A stretch of 64,000 bases of DNA. Source: Echinarachnius parma. Taxonomy: Eukaryota; Echinodermata; Echinoidea; Clypeasteroida; Echinarachniidae. Where the stretch lies: assembly GCA_037951105.1 (NCBI GenBank), contig JBAMJV010005534.1:10001-74000 (forward strand). Reading direction: 5' to 3'. This document shows positions 49,001 to 54,259 of the stretch, in pieces. Positions within the stretch are counted from its first letter, which is position 1. Each line of letters begins with the position of its first letter. Made by a program: the position numbers and the translations under genes. The notes beneath the pieces are model-generated. The model did no database searches, was not told the DNA's origin, and saw only the letters and a program-made list of their open reading frames with translations.

Positions 49001-51436
49001 ATTACTGCTAATTTTAGATTTAAGGTCTATCTTACCTGTATGTGTGTATAATATTATAACAATATAAAAATGTACGGAAATATAACGTTTGTATACGAAA
49101 GTAATACACATAGTCAGTGTAAGTGACGAGCTATCGAATCTAGCAGATCCTTCGTCTGGGCTGAAAGTGACAAGTACATTACTGTTACATGAAGCTAAAT
49201 ACTACATAAAACAGGTGGGAGAGAGCTCTTGTACACAAGAGGGACATCGAGAGGGGGGGGGGGGGGGGAGATTAATACGGGAACGGGTAAGAATGGAAAT
49301 GAACACTAAACTACAAGTGCACTAATTGAGGGTTGGATAGTGCAAAAGTGTTTGGGCAAGGGGGAGCTAAAAACAAAAGAGCACGATGTGGGACAAAAGG
49401 AATGATGGTGCAGGGGGAGGGAAACAAACATAAAATAAATGGAATTAGTGGGGGATAGGTGGAGGGGCGCAATGTAAAGAAACATGCAGAGTGGTGTCAC
49501 ATTTAAAGAGATGAAATGATCAAGTGAAGGTATACATGTATTCAAAATAGACAACCAAAAAAATGCTGTGCTAGGGAATGTAATTTATGAGAAAATGAAA
49601 ATGACCAAACAAAAAACACTCAATGGAAATGGAGTGAACTGTGTAATGCCAAACAAAGAATTGTATGGAAACAATAACTAAATGAAACGGCATGTTGTTT
49701 ATAACTTAAGTGGCTGAAAAGAAAAAGTGAAGCGAGGAATGGCATGAAAACGATGACATAATGTGTAAAATCGAATAATGTGAGTGGAATCTGTGGAGAG
49801 AAATGAGTGAGGAAATTAAATGGGAATTAATAAAAATCCTTCATGGTTCTTGAGACCATGTGGCTGAATTGTAGCTAGGCGTATCACCCATAGCTTTTTT
49901 AGATGTAACGCTCTTAGCAACAATGTTACAGACTGGTACCATGTTGCATTTTGCAGGCAATACAGGGTATATTTAAAATATGGACTTATCTTGTAGAAGA
50001 TACAATTAAACAATGTTAGGTGTTTAAAAAATGAGCAATTTCCCCAACTTGCGATTACAATTGCACAAAATGAAAATGCCAAGGTGCAAAAGTTACGAAT
50101 GTATATTTTCCAAAATTGGTTTCCCGATGTTGACTTGGTTAACTTACAGGACAGCGGGTTGACTGTTGATACTAAGACTGAAGAAGGTTTTACTCCCTTG
50201 CACGTGGCTATTATTATGGGTCAGACAGACTGCGTCGAGTTGCTCGTAGCACAGGGAGCAGATGTCAACATCAATATTGGACCACCTGGCGGCCACAGCC
50301 TCCATCTACTCGCATCAATTAAGGCTAACAATCTCGACAGGATTAAGGACTCACCCACTCTAATGAAGGTGAGTATAAAATAGATGATGTCACTGAAGTA
50401 TATAAACTTACTATGCAAGTAAAGTGGTCTGTGTGAATAGTTATGAGACACATGTAATCGTTAGTCTCAAGTGCACCATAGTTCTTGTCACAAGATTATA
50501 TTATCATCACTTTCTTCATCCGATAATACCTCCATAATTTTATCATGTTTATAACGATTATCCATCCTGTATCATACAAGTCCTTATGTCATTATCTGTA
50601 GTTGAGAAAGCGTTATCCCGACAGTGGTGTGAATGATAGCGCGTCTGCTCTCATGTGTTTCCTGGTCCTGCACGGTGCCTCGGTTGATGTAGAGGACCGC
50701 GCTTGCAGGATGCCTCTGTCATACGTCAATGATACTAAACTCAAGAAGACACTCAAGAAGATGTCAAAGGCAGACAAGTAAGACAGCGACTAGACAATAC
50801 ATTTATTACGACGGCAAGAAATGTCATCATCAAATGACTACGTGGCATCATGGTATTGAAGTGACATATAACATAATGCAATAGAGTTATTCACCTATAA
50901 CATTGTATAAGCTCTATGAAACTTTGATGAACCATTTTGAATAAATCTCAACAAGGGACAAATCATGAGTAACTTTGTAAGGAATATCGAATTTCTTCTT
51001 GTGATTCGAACATACAGTGGGTGACACGAGTAAATGTCTATAAACAGTGAGGCTTCACTCTGTTGAATGGTCATGTTTAGAAACAGTCAATTATTGAAAG
51101 AATGTGCCATGACAATAGAAAATATCATATTAAGTAATAATAGGGGAACTTATGGCAAGATTTAATTGAAAATTGTATTTGCTCTGGAACATCGCATTTT
51201 CAAATTTACAATTTCTCTATAATAGTTGAACTTGCTCTTTCTCTCAAGGACTGATGACATGGATCGATGGGGGCGAGTTGCTAATGAATCAGATACGCAA
51301 CAATCATGTATCATACCTGATGATAACAACGATGCCATAGCTGAGGATACACAAGAACGTGGGAGAGACACGGCGTCTTCATGTGTTTCAAACGCTACAG
51401 GGCCAATCAAGAAAGGACAAAAGCCTAACATAGAGG
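8424..51436 (+). CDS. Mind-bomb-like protein, 13 exons, 3' end outside window
   Basis: Thirteen exons join in frame across GT/AG introns to give about 625 codons, still open at the last donor. Residues 1-12 are a short leader. Residues about 13-86 and about 87-170 are two Mib repeats, each of the pattern GDLV..DL..V..LQ....W...M...G..G.V. From about residue 185 there are roughly eight ankyrin-like units, the clearest in exons 7, 8 and 11 (SALHMAAGHGHLKMVQALL; TPLHVAIIMGQTDCVELLV). Mind-bomb proteins are RING E3 ubiquitin ligases. No RING exon is visible here; it may lie beyond 64000. No Mib-HERC2 or ZZ domain precedes the Mib repeats if the ATG at 8424 is the true start. Animal Mind-bomb acts on Notch ligands; that role here is only by analogy. 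Confidence 0.85.
8621..9204. mobile_element. MITE with TTAA-type target site
   Basis: 584-bp non-autonomous element. The sequence from 8621 (AGGGAGACTAAATTAAAAAC) is the inverse of that ending at 9204, and the arms pair for about 150 bp through TGTTGACTATTTGATGTACA. Flanks are TTCA on the left and TTAA on the right. An AGGG terminus with a TTAA target fits Kolobok-type elements. It sits in intron 1 and has no coding capacity. Confidence 0.8.
9467..10458. mobile_element. non-autonomous hAT-like element
   Basis: Ends are CAGGGGCGTC at 9467 and GACGCCCCTG at 10458, flanked by a perfect 8-bp duplication TCAAATAT (9459-9466 and 10459-10466). An 8-bp duplication and a CAGGGGCG-type end are typical of hAT transposons. 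The 992-bp interior has GC-rich low-complexity blocks (near 9655-9670 and 9885-9940) and no transposase. It lies in intron 1. Confidence 0.88.
10706..10818 (+). CDS. Mind-bomb-like exon 2
   Basis: Acceptor TATATATAG, donor AAT|GTAAGA. It contributes 38 codons with the split Asp codon from exon 1 and forms the first half of Mib repeat 1 (GDLVVVTLDTEVVEAMQ, then GQPWNTDMAN). The alternative acceptor CAG four bases later shifts the frame and was not used. Confidence 0.85.
10858..10990. repeat. paired poly-G and poly-C tracts
   Basis: A G-only run at about 10858-10873 and a C-only run at about 10973-10989, both with purine- or pyrimidine-rich flanks, in intron 2. They could pair as a hairpin of about 130 nt. 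Confidence 0.7.
11499..11606 (+). CDS. Mind-bomb-like exon 3
   Basis: Acceptor TTTATATAG, donor AAG|GTCAGT, 36 codons, phase 0 at both ends. It reads VFGKVGKVSDITRAGD...YDDGGSFVFN, the second half of Mib repeat 1 (GKVGKV is the conserved turn). The next exon is 25.6 kb away. Confidence 0.87.
11607..11989. other. start of the giant intron; nothing recognised
   Basis: Unremarkable AT-rich sequence without repeats or coding potential that I can support. Confidence 0.4.
11990..13170. repeat. two-copy degenerate repeat, about 740-bp spacing
   Basis: Segments near 12165-12420 and 12905-13160 share landmarks in the same order: a CAGC.yTGTTGCCACC stretch, a TTGCATATT-like AT stretch and TCCAAGATGRCYGC. 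Both contain a gapped palindrome of the form GTTGCC(ACCT)yGGCAAC (perfect near 12932-12948). Class unknown; the palindromes resemble those in the long-TIR element just downstream. Confidence 0.5.
13844..14195. repeat. X-box-like palindromes in the left TIR arm
   Basis: A 27-nt near-perfect palindrome at 13844-13870 is followed by GTTGCTAGGCAAC at 14010-14022 and GTTGCTTAGTAAC at 14183-14195, spaced about 165 bp apart. They resemble the RFX-factor X-box consensus (GTTGCC AT GGCAAC). They may simply be transposase sites. Confidence 0.7.
14451..14804 (-). mobile_element. tRNA-derived SINE, copy 2
   Basis: Reverse-oriented copy of the family at 818-1168. It has an ATT-repeat tail at 14451, a body with CACCTGGGTCGAGAGCAGC, a B box (GGGTTCGAACG on the - strand, about 14738-14748) and an A box near 14780. 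It is better preserved in its tRNA part than copy 1. It lies inside the long-TIR element between the left arm and the FEN-like pseudogene. Confidence 0.9.
14897..15650 (-). pseudogene. FEN-like transposon nuclease, central and C-terminal part
   Basis: On the - strand from about 15645 the translation shows FVVTDGDNALCIPARDTSS, then EEADSRIMEHVAHAV and IIARTVDTDVVMLAVA. After a frameshift near 15360 it shows VFHAFTGCDTVSQFAQVGKMTAWKVW and a C-terminal tail ending near 14900. The run EAD, about 20 residues, DTDV, then TGCD with a following basic helix matches the order of the catalytic EAEA, DxD and GCDY/H2TH motifs of FEN/XPG nucleases. An upstream stop near 15652 and the frameshift show it is broken. 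It is the same family as 3136-4467. Confidence 0.75.
15785..18180 (+). mobile_element. RTE-like LINE, 5'-truncated and mutated
   Basis: The translation starts in the apurinic endonuclease (MGDLTAKVGAD, then TWTSPCGHDRNQIDFII). It continues through a linker into reverse transcriptase: PVFKKEDKLDPSNYRAITLL, EEQCGFRSCRGITDAVF, NFVDFKAAFDTIWR (catalytic Asp), GCLLSPCLFN and RYADDTTLM (YADD). It ends with FGHVVRM and RPRGRPPTRWKD, the usual C-terminus of this group. Stops at about 16690, 17169 and 17357 (CAA to TAA in VRQGC) and several frameshifts inactivate it. The 3' tail is a short AAGTCAGTAAGTC repeat near 18170, typical of RTE-type tails. Confidence 0.85.
18245..18572. repeat. X-box-like palindromes in the right TIR arm
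   Basis: GTTGCCTAGCAAC at 18245-18257 and 18407-18419, and GTTGCTTAGCAAC at 18560-18572, spaced about 160 bp. They mirror the motifs in the left arm. Confidence 0.75.
19516..20284 (-). promoter_or_regulatory. CCAAT/E-box-rich U3 segment of the LTR
   Basis: 769 bp present only in the 3' LTR, bounded by TAG on both sides. Contains CCAAT at 20023, 20094 and 20143 and CACGTG at 20077 and 20148, a plausible enhancer/promoter block. The 5' LTR lacks it, probably by a microhomology deletion, which would remove the element's own promoter region. Promoter role is inferred from motifs only. Confidence 0.45.
20393..20407 (-). other. polypurine tract of the Gypsy element
   Basis: On the - strand AAAGGAGGGGGTGAA lies immediately upstream of the 3' LTR, the position and composition expected for the plus-strand primer. 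Confidence 0.8.
20779..21312 (-). pseudogene. Gypsy RT thumb and RNase H
   Basis: 177-residue reading. It begins with the RT/RH connection (IPLTDLTKKGVP, W..AHEKAFNTLK). RNase H follows: FVLRTDASDAGVGAVLLQE (first Asp), then YSTIEKECLAVLCAI (Glu), VDHQPLLAI (Asp) and GKENVGAVFMSRA, where the usual final Asp of NVGADFLSR is Val-Phe. It closes pol; no chromodomain or env follows before the polypurine tract. A stop precedes it near 21345, so it is detached from RT. Confidence 0.88.
21346..21753 (-). pseudogene. Gypsy reverse transcriptase, internal deletion
   Basis: Contains NAPASFSRIMRTVQRGL, then NFIDDILVHTPTWEEHL (FIDD catalytic motif) and LDFLGHHVNGGTI. The region normally lying between LDLTKGY and the NAPASF motif, with the first catalytic Asp context and the FxxMPFG stretch, is missing: near 21665 the frame jumps from YYTKLDLTK directly to PASF. 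The enzyme cannot be functional. Confidence 0.87.
21754..22500 (-). pseudogene. Gypsy integrase C-terminus joined to RT N-terminus
   Basis: One 241-residue reading. It starts with the integrase C-terminal GPF/Y module (FKVGDEVLVLLP, MHWKGPFKVVDIVG, FHANLLKRY). It then runs through an acidic linker into the RT N-terminus (IRLIHDYPIHSKPYPLP, MMDLGVIEPSTSPYASPIVL). This direct junction proves that integrase lies upstream of RT. The frame is lost at the RFCCDFRKLN motif by a one-base change near 21790. Confidence 0.92.
22570..23330 (-). pseudogene. Gypsy integrase zinc finger and DDE core
   Basis: HHCC finger: LAHESVMGGHLGGQKTAD and YCRSCDACQ. DDE core: RVAIDLVGPI (Asp), LLSDRGAQFTS (Asp) and YHPQCNGLVERFNGTLK (Glu), all present. 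A frameshift near 23170 separates finger from core, and a small deletion after AYRETPQDSTG (about 22625) removes the usual FSPFEL stretch. It follows protease directly. Confidence 0.9.
23371..23982 (-). pseudogene. Gypsy aspartic protease region
   Basis: 203-residue reading containing VLRDTGCSTAVV, the aspartic protease active site (D-T-G followed by C-S/T), and, near its end, YPLIIGNVLGV, matching the usual LIIG/LLG flap-end motif. It is in a different frame from gag and overlaps the gag stop near 23978. Whether that is a programmed shift or decay cannot be told. Confidence 0.85.
23976..25919 (-). pseudogene. Gypsy gag, split by a LINE
   Basis: The 5' part (25920-25506) encodes a charged, probably coiled-coil stretch rich in Glu/Lys/Arg, then MDAYLNRFERYARMQKW and LLTGRALQ. 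The 3' part (24735-23976) resumes with YARLSDREAADYDKVKAALL, then LFNRMQGYLEKWL and a zinc knuckle, CFTFSKVGHYSNNC, in which the second Cys of CCHC is Phe. The two parts are separated by a foreign 0.77-kb LINE fragment on the opposite strand. Gag packages RNA and forms the particle. Confidence 0.85.
24722..25505 (+). mobile_element. LINE 3' fragment inserted in gag
   Basis: The + strand reads HSLMFKILHSMAPVYLLEKF, then CRRTFFYRGSTLYNNLP and LISFNKEIKTIT followed by TAA at about 24986, the C-terminal signature of a CR1-like ORF2. A 3' UTR with a poly-G tract (about 25193-25207) follows, ending in an AAACAAACAAACAA tail at about 25485-25502. It interrupts the gag frame precisely between LLTGRALQTY and MSYARL. 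Confidence 0.82.
26193..26212 (-). other. primer-binding site of the Gypsy element
   Basis: A few bases inside the 5' LTR the - strand reads TGGCGACCACGATGGGACC. The TGG start and position are those of a site complementary to a tRNA 3' end. Which tRNA is not certain. Confidence 0.7.
26217..27227 (-). repeat. 5' LTR of the Gypsy element (deleted form)
   Basis: 1011 bp, matching 13645-13716 plus 18704-19515 and 20285-20391. Relative to the other LTR it lacks 769 bp at TATAG|GGGCAAGC, has an extra roughly 50-bp unit in the GAAGTCGGATGCTTAAG tandem array (about 26692-26840) and an AATTCTT-containing short insertion near 26375. It has no TIR-element insertion, so it serves as the empty-site reference. 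Confidence 0.9.
27238..27351. repeat. 114-nt hairpin palindrome
   Basis: Inverted arms beginning AATAGACA and ending TGTCTATT fold around GAGGCCGCAGGCC near 27290. It lies only 10 bp outside the Gypsy LTR end. A tiny MITE-like or foldback sequence is the simplest reading. Confidence 0.75.
27352..28440. other. intronic, nothing recognised
   Basis: AT-rich intron sequence with no convincing ORF, TIR or family match. Confidence 0.4.
28441..28620. repeat. GC-rich segment, inverted partner at 32930-33075
   Basis: Contains GAGCTACGCCGGTC and GGCAGGCGAGGCTAG, whose reverse complements align with the AAGACCGGCGTGGCTC and TAGCCTAGCTTCGCC stretches near 33000. CpG-rich against an AT-rich background. 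Could be the arms of a larger element or a CpG-island-like pair. Confidence 0.45.
28621..32929. other. intron between GC-rich arms; no firm gene
   Basis: Mostly AT-rich with a poly-G tract at about 29034-29051. Two short - strand stretches with consensus splice borders (31401-31470 and 32059-32191) are open but did not join in a recognisable protein. They are listed only as an observation. Confidence 0.4.
33142..33455 (+). repeat. dispersed repeat, copy b
   Basis: Second copy of the repeat at 1432-1745, same orientation, with the landmarks CCCAGGGAGCAAAGGGGGTT, TTCTAGGACCTTGTAG and ACAACCTCGCGAACTAGC. Copies differ by many point changes and small indels, so both are old. Confidence 0.8.
33456..34309. 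other. intronic, nothing recognised
   Basis: AT-rich; CG-rich patch GAACGCGCGCGTTG near 33990 only. No supported feature. Confidence 0.4.
34310..34445 (-). mobile_element. degenerate tRNA-SINE fragment
   Basis: CACTCCCTGCGGAGTCTTCCAGC parallels CACTCCCTGGGGAGTATTCCAGC of the SINE at 14585, and CAAACTCGGGACCTCATGATTGGA parallels its B-box side. Both tRNA boxes are decayed and the tail is missing. Confidence 0.6.
34757..35045 (-). mobile_element. LINE 3' end fragment
   Basis: The - strand reads RLTTKKDCYKYSFIPRTLAE, then WNLLPNNARQATSLHSFQEHL and a stop near 34850. This is the classic YSFxPRTxxEWNxLP C-terminus of jockey/CR1/L2-type ORF2. The tail at 34757-34775 is a GAAGAAG repeat. Confidence 0.75.
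35090..35155 (+). pseudogene. short FEN-like nuclease fragment
   Basis: About 66 bp translating as IGTKASLMKNLKKGEKYKVM, matching SGTNASLVKVLKEETKVTCV of the N-terminal part at about 3733-3793. Nucleotide identity is also clear (GGTACCAAKGCTAGCCTG). No other part of the gene is adjacent, so it is a stranded remnant. Confidence 0.6.
35536..36077. mobile_element. palindrome-rich MITE
   Basis: Ends GCCGTATTCAGACGATGAAAG at the left and, reversed, GCCGCATTCAGACGATAAAAG at the right form 20-bp TIRs. Inside are repeated AATTCTTAAGAATTGC units, a perfect 38-nt palindrome at 35869-35906, and many copies of AACCACAAGATAACCACGAG in both orientations. It has no credible gene and no clear target duplication. 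Confidence 0.8.
36259..36473. mobile_element. 215-bp MITE with 14-bp TIR
   Basis: AGTGTAGCACACTC at 36259 and GAGTGTGCTACACT ending at 36473 are exact inverse complements. No coding capacity; target duplication not identified. Confidence 0.7.
36797..37100. repeat. ATTT microsatellite with T-rich and poly-G end
   Basis: About 220 bp of TTTA/ATTT tetramers (36797-37018) with two ATTA slips, followed by T-runs and a G-run at about 37084-37100. It ends 118 bp before exon 4. Long ORFs across it are artefacts of the repeat. Confidence 0.95.
37219..37326 (+). CDS. Mind-bomb-like exon 4
   Basis: Acceptor CTTTATAG, donor CAG|GTAAGA, 36 codons, phase 0. It reads FKMGDLVRVSSDLVYVVKLQ, then GWLDGMEQ, the first half of Mib repeat 2. 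It has the same length and phase as exon 3, consistent with repeat duplication by exons. Confidence 0.88.
37327..38146. other. intron 4
   Basis: AT-rich intron; nothing recognised. Confidence 0.5.
38147..38312 (+). CDS. Mind-bomb-like exon 5
   Basis: Acceptor TTTGGCAG. It reads CLGLEGRVVSVDAKRNCRL and then LSWHPCALTLI, completing Mib repeat 2, plus a linker. The donor CAAG|GTGACA at 38312 leaves phase 1 and joins exon 6 in frame. A later donor at 38335 would join to an immediate stop. Confidence 0.85.
38313..39463. other. intron 5 with poly-G tracts
   Basis: G-rich runs at about 38337-38354 and 38459-38470. A low-copy hAT-like phrase (CAGGGGCAGAGCCC near 38645; GGGGCAGAACCCC near 38995) hints at decayed transposon DNA. 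No gene. Confidence 0.45.
39464..39630 (+). CDS. Mind-bomb-like exon 6
   Basis: Acceptor TATACAG, donor AAG|GTACCT. Codes for a linker and the first ankyrin-like unit (MLVEAAKICDMEQVEKMLSK). Ends in phase 0. Confidence 0.85.
39631..40558. other. intron 6
   Basis: An open stretch near 40020-40285 translates as RKIATRKPPRGQQIHCQS, faintly like the start of a retroelement ORF, but no diagnostic motif follows. Otherwise nothing recognised. Confidence 0.4.
40559..40710 (+). CDS. Mind-bomb-like exon 7
   Basis: Acceptor TTTGACAG, donor AAAGG|GTAATT, phase 2 at end. It encodes a near-canonical ankyrin repeat: CRSALHMAAGHGHLKMVQAL, LTSGATIEIKDALGFTPVHY. Confidence 0.88.
40711..42329. other. intron 7
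   Basis: AT-rich, about 1.6 kb; no repeat partner or gene supported. Confidence 0.45.
42330..42486 (+). CDS. Mind-bomb-like exon 8
   Basis: Acceptor TCTATGCAG, donor CAG|GTACGT. Two ankyrin-like halves: MIKFLISQGADINMGSVEG and ITPLLLATVRDYVDCIRVLI, NLGCNVNLQ. Phase 0 at end. Confidence 0.88.
42790..44036 (-). mobile_element. jockey-like LINE, 3' half
   Basis: On the - strand, from right to left: NRRFFVEL near 44000, QGSVLAPDLFNIYTNDQPVS, FIYADDL (YADD catalytic motif), HPVYLGVTLDRTLSFKQHI, EYACPVWERSSH, CLKPTNVSSLYVLSGIAPPD and a Cys-rich C-terminus (CDCGTSQTMQHLLQCP) ending near 42793. Frameshifts near 43390, 43640 and 43200 break it. A copy-back palindrome lies in it at 43888-43975. The same family, on the other strand, is at 55205-57960. 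Confidence 0.85.
43888..43975. repeat. 88-nt near-perfect palindrome inside a LINE
   Basis: 44-nt arms with only two mismatches and no spacer, centred between 43931 and 43932 (CCACCTGCAGGTGG). The outer arm is an inverted copy of the LINE segment encoding CRWRIQNNGLTQGSV, placed directly before that segment. Confidence 0.92.
44037..44639. other. intronic, short repeats only
   Basis: Two copies of ATCAGCTAAAATATC (about 44069 and 44115) and an AT dinucleotide run near 44430. No gene. Confidence 0.45.
44640..47300 (+). mobile_element. degenerate APE-type LINE, split by a TIR element
   Basis: Endonuclease end: LDYILVRKKWINSVNNSRS-like reading near 44700-44770, then SDHRIVSCRCHI. An RT remnant near 45530-45640 reads SSCRGITLSPIAFKQYNAML. 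C-terminal phrases follow: LDRTYTRLIMRLQNISWRKH near 45850-45910. Many stops and a missing central RT make it a fossil. It is interrupted at 46060-47213 by a TIR element and probably resumes at 47214 (MDCITRDLQTLMN). Confidence 0.7.
46060..47213. mobile_element. 1.15-kb long-TIR element
   Basis: CCCCTCACAACAAGTTCCGC at 46060 is inverse to the end at 47213 (TTGTGAGGGG). Arms pair for about 250 bp (46060-46310 and 46960-47213), through TTCAAGTTTGAGCGTTCATA. A direct second copy of the arm starts at 46443. It has no transposase. Flanks TATA and TCTA; target duplication unresolved. Confidence 0.82.
47427..47578 (+). CDS. Mind-bomb-like exon 9
   Basis: Acceptor TTTTACAG, donor CCATG|GTAAGG, phase 2 at end. 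Ankyrin-like: TNTAFHAGIMRDNQEVVELF, LEAPDLDLSLTNGKGAPLEY. Confidence 0.87.
47579..48723. other. intron 9
   Basis: AT-rich; nothing recognised. Confidence 0.5.
48724..48859 (+). CDS. Mind-bomb-like exon 10
   Basis: Acceptor TTATTCCAG, donor GAG|GTATCC. It reads AGEMILKAHPNAIKIPCLRE, then FTVMHLSAYHNYVDLLRIML, an ankyrin unit with MHLSAYHNYVDL in the TPLHLA position. Confidence 0.87.
48860..50149. other. intron 10
   Basis: Contains a G-run at about 49254-49269; nothing else recognised. Confidence 0.5.
50150..50368 (+). CDS. Mind-bomb-like exon 11
   Basis: Acceptor ACTTACAG, donor AAG|GTGAGT, 73 codons, phase 0. Best ankyrin repeat of the gene: GFTPLHVAIIMGQTDCVELL, VAQGADVNI, followed by the start of another (GGHSLHLLASIKANNLDRI). 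Confidence 0.9.
50602..50777 (+). CDS. Mind-bomb-like exon 12
   Basis: Acceptor ATCTGTAG, donor GACAA|GTAAGA. It reads SALMCFLVLHGASVDVEDRA and CRMPLSYVNDTKLKKTLKKM, the last ankyrin unit and a basic helix. Reading through the donor gives AAG TAA, an alternative stop if the intron is retained. Confidence 0.86.
51249..51436 (+). CDS. Mind-bomb-like exon 13
   Basis: Acceptor TTCTCTCAAG, donor GAGG|GTAAGC. Encodes a polar, acidic linker (CIIPDDNNDAIAEDTQERGR, then a basic KKGQKPNIE). It completes the split Lys codon of exon 12 and leaves phase 1. Low conservation is expected for a linker before a RING region. No following exon was found to 64000. Confidence 0.75.
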
Positions 51437-51490
51437 GTAAGCATACTTTTATGGCACGTGTTGATTGGATCGACTGTCGACCATGAGGTT

Positions 51491-51580
51491 CGGAATATAA
51501 TAATAATAATAATAATATATTCGATTTATATAGCGCCTTATATAAAATTATCTCTAGGCGCTTTACAAAATTATACAGAT
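51491..51580 (-). mobile_element. tRNA-SINE 3' fragment
   Basis: ATAATAATAATAATA, then TTATATAGCGCC and CTAGGCGCTTTACAA: the reversed tail of the SINE family at 818-1168. 5'-truncated. Confidence 0.75.
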
Positions 51581-52031
51581 ATTAACTTGCTTCACTTTAC
51601 AATAGTTATCATATTCTAAAATTAAATAACAATTTACAAACATAACAAAAGGCCGCAAAGAAAATTAACTACATAAGCGTAATTCGTTAAAACAAAGGAG
51701 GTCATGGATCGAATGTGATGGGGAGATGGTTCCATAGGGTGGGTGCAGTGACGCTGAATGACCAGTTTCCAATGTACTAAAAGTTTATGGCACTTTGTTT
51801 TCTTAGTTTTGAAGAACTCAGATAATAAATCCAAATAAACAGTAAAACATTTCAAAATAAACAACAATTTTTGGTATCATTTTCCAAAATTACGAAGAGT
51901 CAATTTTGTATAAAATATTGGATTTTAATTTTATGCACAACTTTTGATGATATCTGAAAGTCACAACATTTTTCTTTCCTCATGTTGAAATAATACAATT
52001 TTTGACAATTATTTAATATTTAAAGTATATA

Positions 52032-52443
52032 CAGTGTAGCCAATAATTATTTGGACACCGTGAAAAATATATAAGAAAAACAAGGAAAGCATGTTTTGAG
52101 GTTATTTGGAAACCTATTAGTGAAGGGTAACTCAGCCAGTTTTCAGTCCTGCTCAATACCTTGTTGGTCCTCCCTTGGCAGCAATCACTGCTCGAAGCCT
52201 ACTGGGCATGCTCTCCACCAGATTACTGAAAATGGTAGGTGACCAAATAACCTCAAAACATAAACAACTGAGAACAATAGGAACAATAGGCCATAGAAAT
52301 ATTAAATTTTCATATTTCCTCAATTGGAAGTTTGTCACCTTTATGATTCAGTCTGTGAATAAAGTCTTTTTTGAATAAATATAATGATTTCCTTGTTTTT
52401 CTTATATTGTTCAGGGTGTCCAAATAATGTTTGGCTATAGTCC
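52032..52443. mobile_element. Tc1/mariner-like remnant
   Basis: Left end CAGTGTAGCCAATAATTATTTGG and right end, reversed, TATAGCCAAACATTATTTGG form TIRs of about 55 bp reaching AGAAAAACAAGGAAA. The interior includes TTGTTGGTCCTCCCTTGGCA, a phrase like the Tc1-type subterminal region. No transposase remains. Confidence 0.75.
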
Positions 52444-53065
52444 GTGGGCCAGAGGGGTCTACCGGTGACCCCCCCCCCCCCTCCCCCCCCCCCCCCCCCT
52501 ATGATCCTCCGGCCTGGGTGTCATTTTGCCCATTGATATGTCTAATGTTAGAAACAAAATGTTCCCAAGAAAAAAACTCATTTGCACTATGTTTTTTTAC
52601 TACTTTTTTGAAGGTATGTAAAAATAGCACTTTTTCATTTTTTGCTGCATTTCTTAGGGTTGGTGAAACTTGAGATTGCATTAACTGCTCTCATATCATA
52701 ATGGCTAGGTCTGTATCAACTAAACTTTGCTGATACATATGTTTACATGAGCATAAGACACAGAAAAAGTTTCATGGTCAAAGTTGATTGGCTTCATATA
52801 ATTATGACGTCATCAATTTTGCATATGAAAAATCATGCGAATTTCCTTGAACAAAACGGTCAAAAAAACAATGTTCATTAGTACAGTTTATTTTATTCAC
52901 CATGAACATGATGATAATGAGCTTAAACTTATGTTGTCTATTTCTGAAAGTATATTAAGATCAAAAATGGTGTTATTCTTTGAATATAATGTACAAAAAT
53001 GACATTTTTAATTACGTAATCACCATGCGTCATATGAGTTTTAAGGCATATGATGGCCATGTTGT
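52444..53065. other. poly-C tract and unassigned DNA
   Basis: C-runs at about 52471-52499 with one T, then AT-rich sequence. No gene. Confidence 0.5.
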
Positions 53066-53397
53066 GTAGGGCCCAAGTGAATACATATTGCTTCCTCTTT
53101 GATTTCTTTATTTGAGAACCAATCACTCTCATATTAGGCACATATGTAAAACTAGTAAGGCTCTTTAGTTTGCAATAAGTAGAATTTCAAAAGGTCATCA
53201 TATGAGGACGCTATTTACACAATTTTGATAAAAACATACAAAATCCTATAAATTCTGATAATAATTAGTTTTGTTCTCGATCTGTCTGCTTTGTATAGAC
53301 AACTTGATATTTTGTTTGCATTATTATGCAAATTTTCTTTTCCTAGAATTAAATTTAAGACTGTTATGTTGTATATACTATATGCTTTAGGCCTTAA

Positions 53398-53952
53398 AGG
53401 GATAGTTGAGTTCTGGTAAGGAGAGTACAGTTTTAGTGAAACTGAATTTTAGTAACCAAAACCTGCATCATTACATTACAAACTAATAGTTATAACTAGA
53501 AAGGAACACAAAATTACAAATGACGTAGTAAAGATCATGTTATCATTCAAAAATAGCCGTTAAAACATAAGAGGGCGCTCTCTAAACACTCGTCGGTTTC
53601 AACCATTTTGAATACAATATTGTGCATGTGATGCTTTGTTGAAATAGTGATTAGATAGAGAAATAACCAACAACTATTTAAATACCTATTTGGTAACTTT
53701 TTGAAAAGAGGAAGCATTTTTTTGAATTTGTAACGGCTGGTTCAAATTTCTCTAATAAACCCGGGGCCCCGGGTTTATTACAAATTGTTATATTTATGGA
53801 TATTTCAGCCGTTTCTGAACCGATTTTGATCAAACAAAGATGATTTTATTGTTTAAATATTATGCTCTTTCAAATTTTACACTCAGTTTTTCATTACCTC
53901 ACAAACCAATTAAGTAGTCTAGCGCCCTCTCTACCAAAACTCAACTTTCCCT
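53398..53952. mobile_element. TTAA-flanked MITE
   Basis: AGGGATAGTTGAG at 53398 and CTCAACTTTCCCT at 53952, flanked by exact TTAA duplications (53394-53397, 53953-53956). A perfect 28-nt palindrome (53753-53780, centre GGGGCCCC) lies inside. The right arm of the surrounding inverted repeat (near 59690) lacks it. Kolobok-like by target and terminus. Confidence 0.88.
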
Positions 53953-54259
53953 TTAAATTAGGCATAACTCCGTCTAAATTTTACCTCAAAAGTAGAATAG
54001 GGATTGCATTGCGCTACATACAAACAATTCCAGATTATTAATTTAATAGTGATCCTATGATGCTATGTATCTAGTCCTGAGTGGGATTTTCGATAGCATT
54101 TTACTCCAATATCAAGTTAAGATAAATGTTTGGGAAAAATTATATTCAGAAACTTGTTTTTCAATATTTGTATTATTCTTCTGTTTGGCATGACATTTCT
54201 TTTCAGAGAAGAGAAAAAAAATTAACACCTCTTGTCTGCAGTTCATTATTTGATACCTA

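Noticed and set aside
50778..50783. Termination of the Mind-bomb-like protein at the TAA after exon 12
   Set aside because: A strong GTAAGA donor overlaps it and the next exon completes the split codon in frame; kept only as a possible intron-retention stop.
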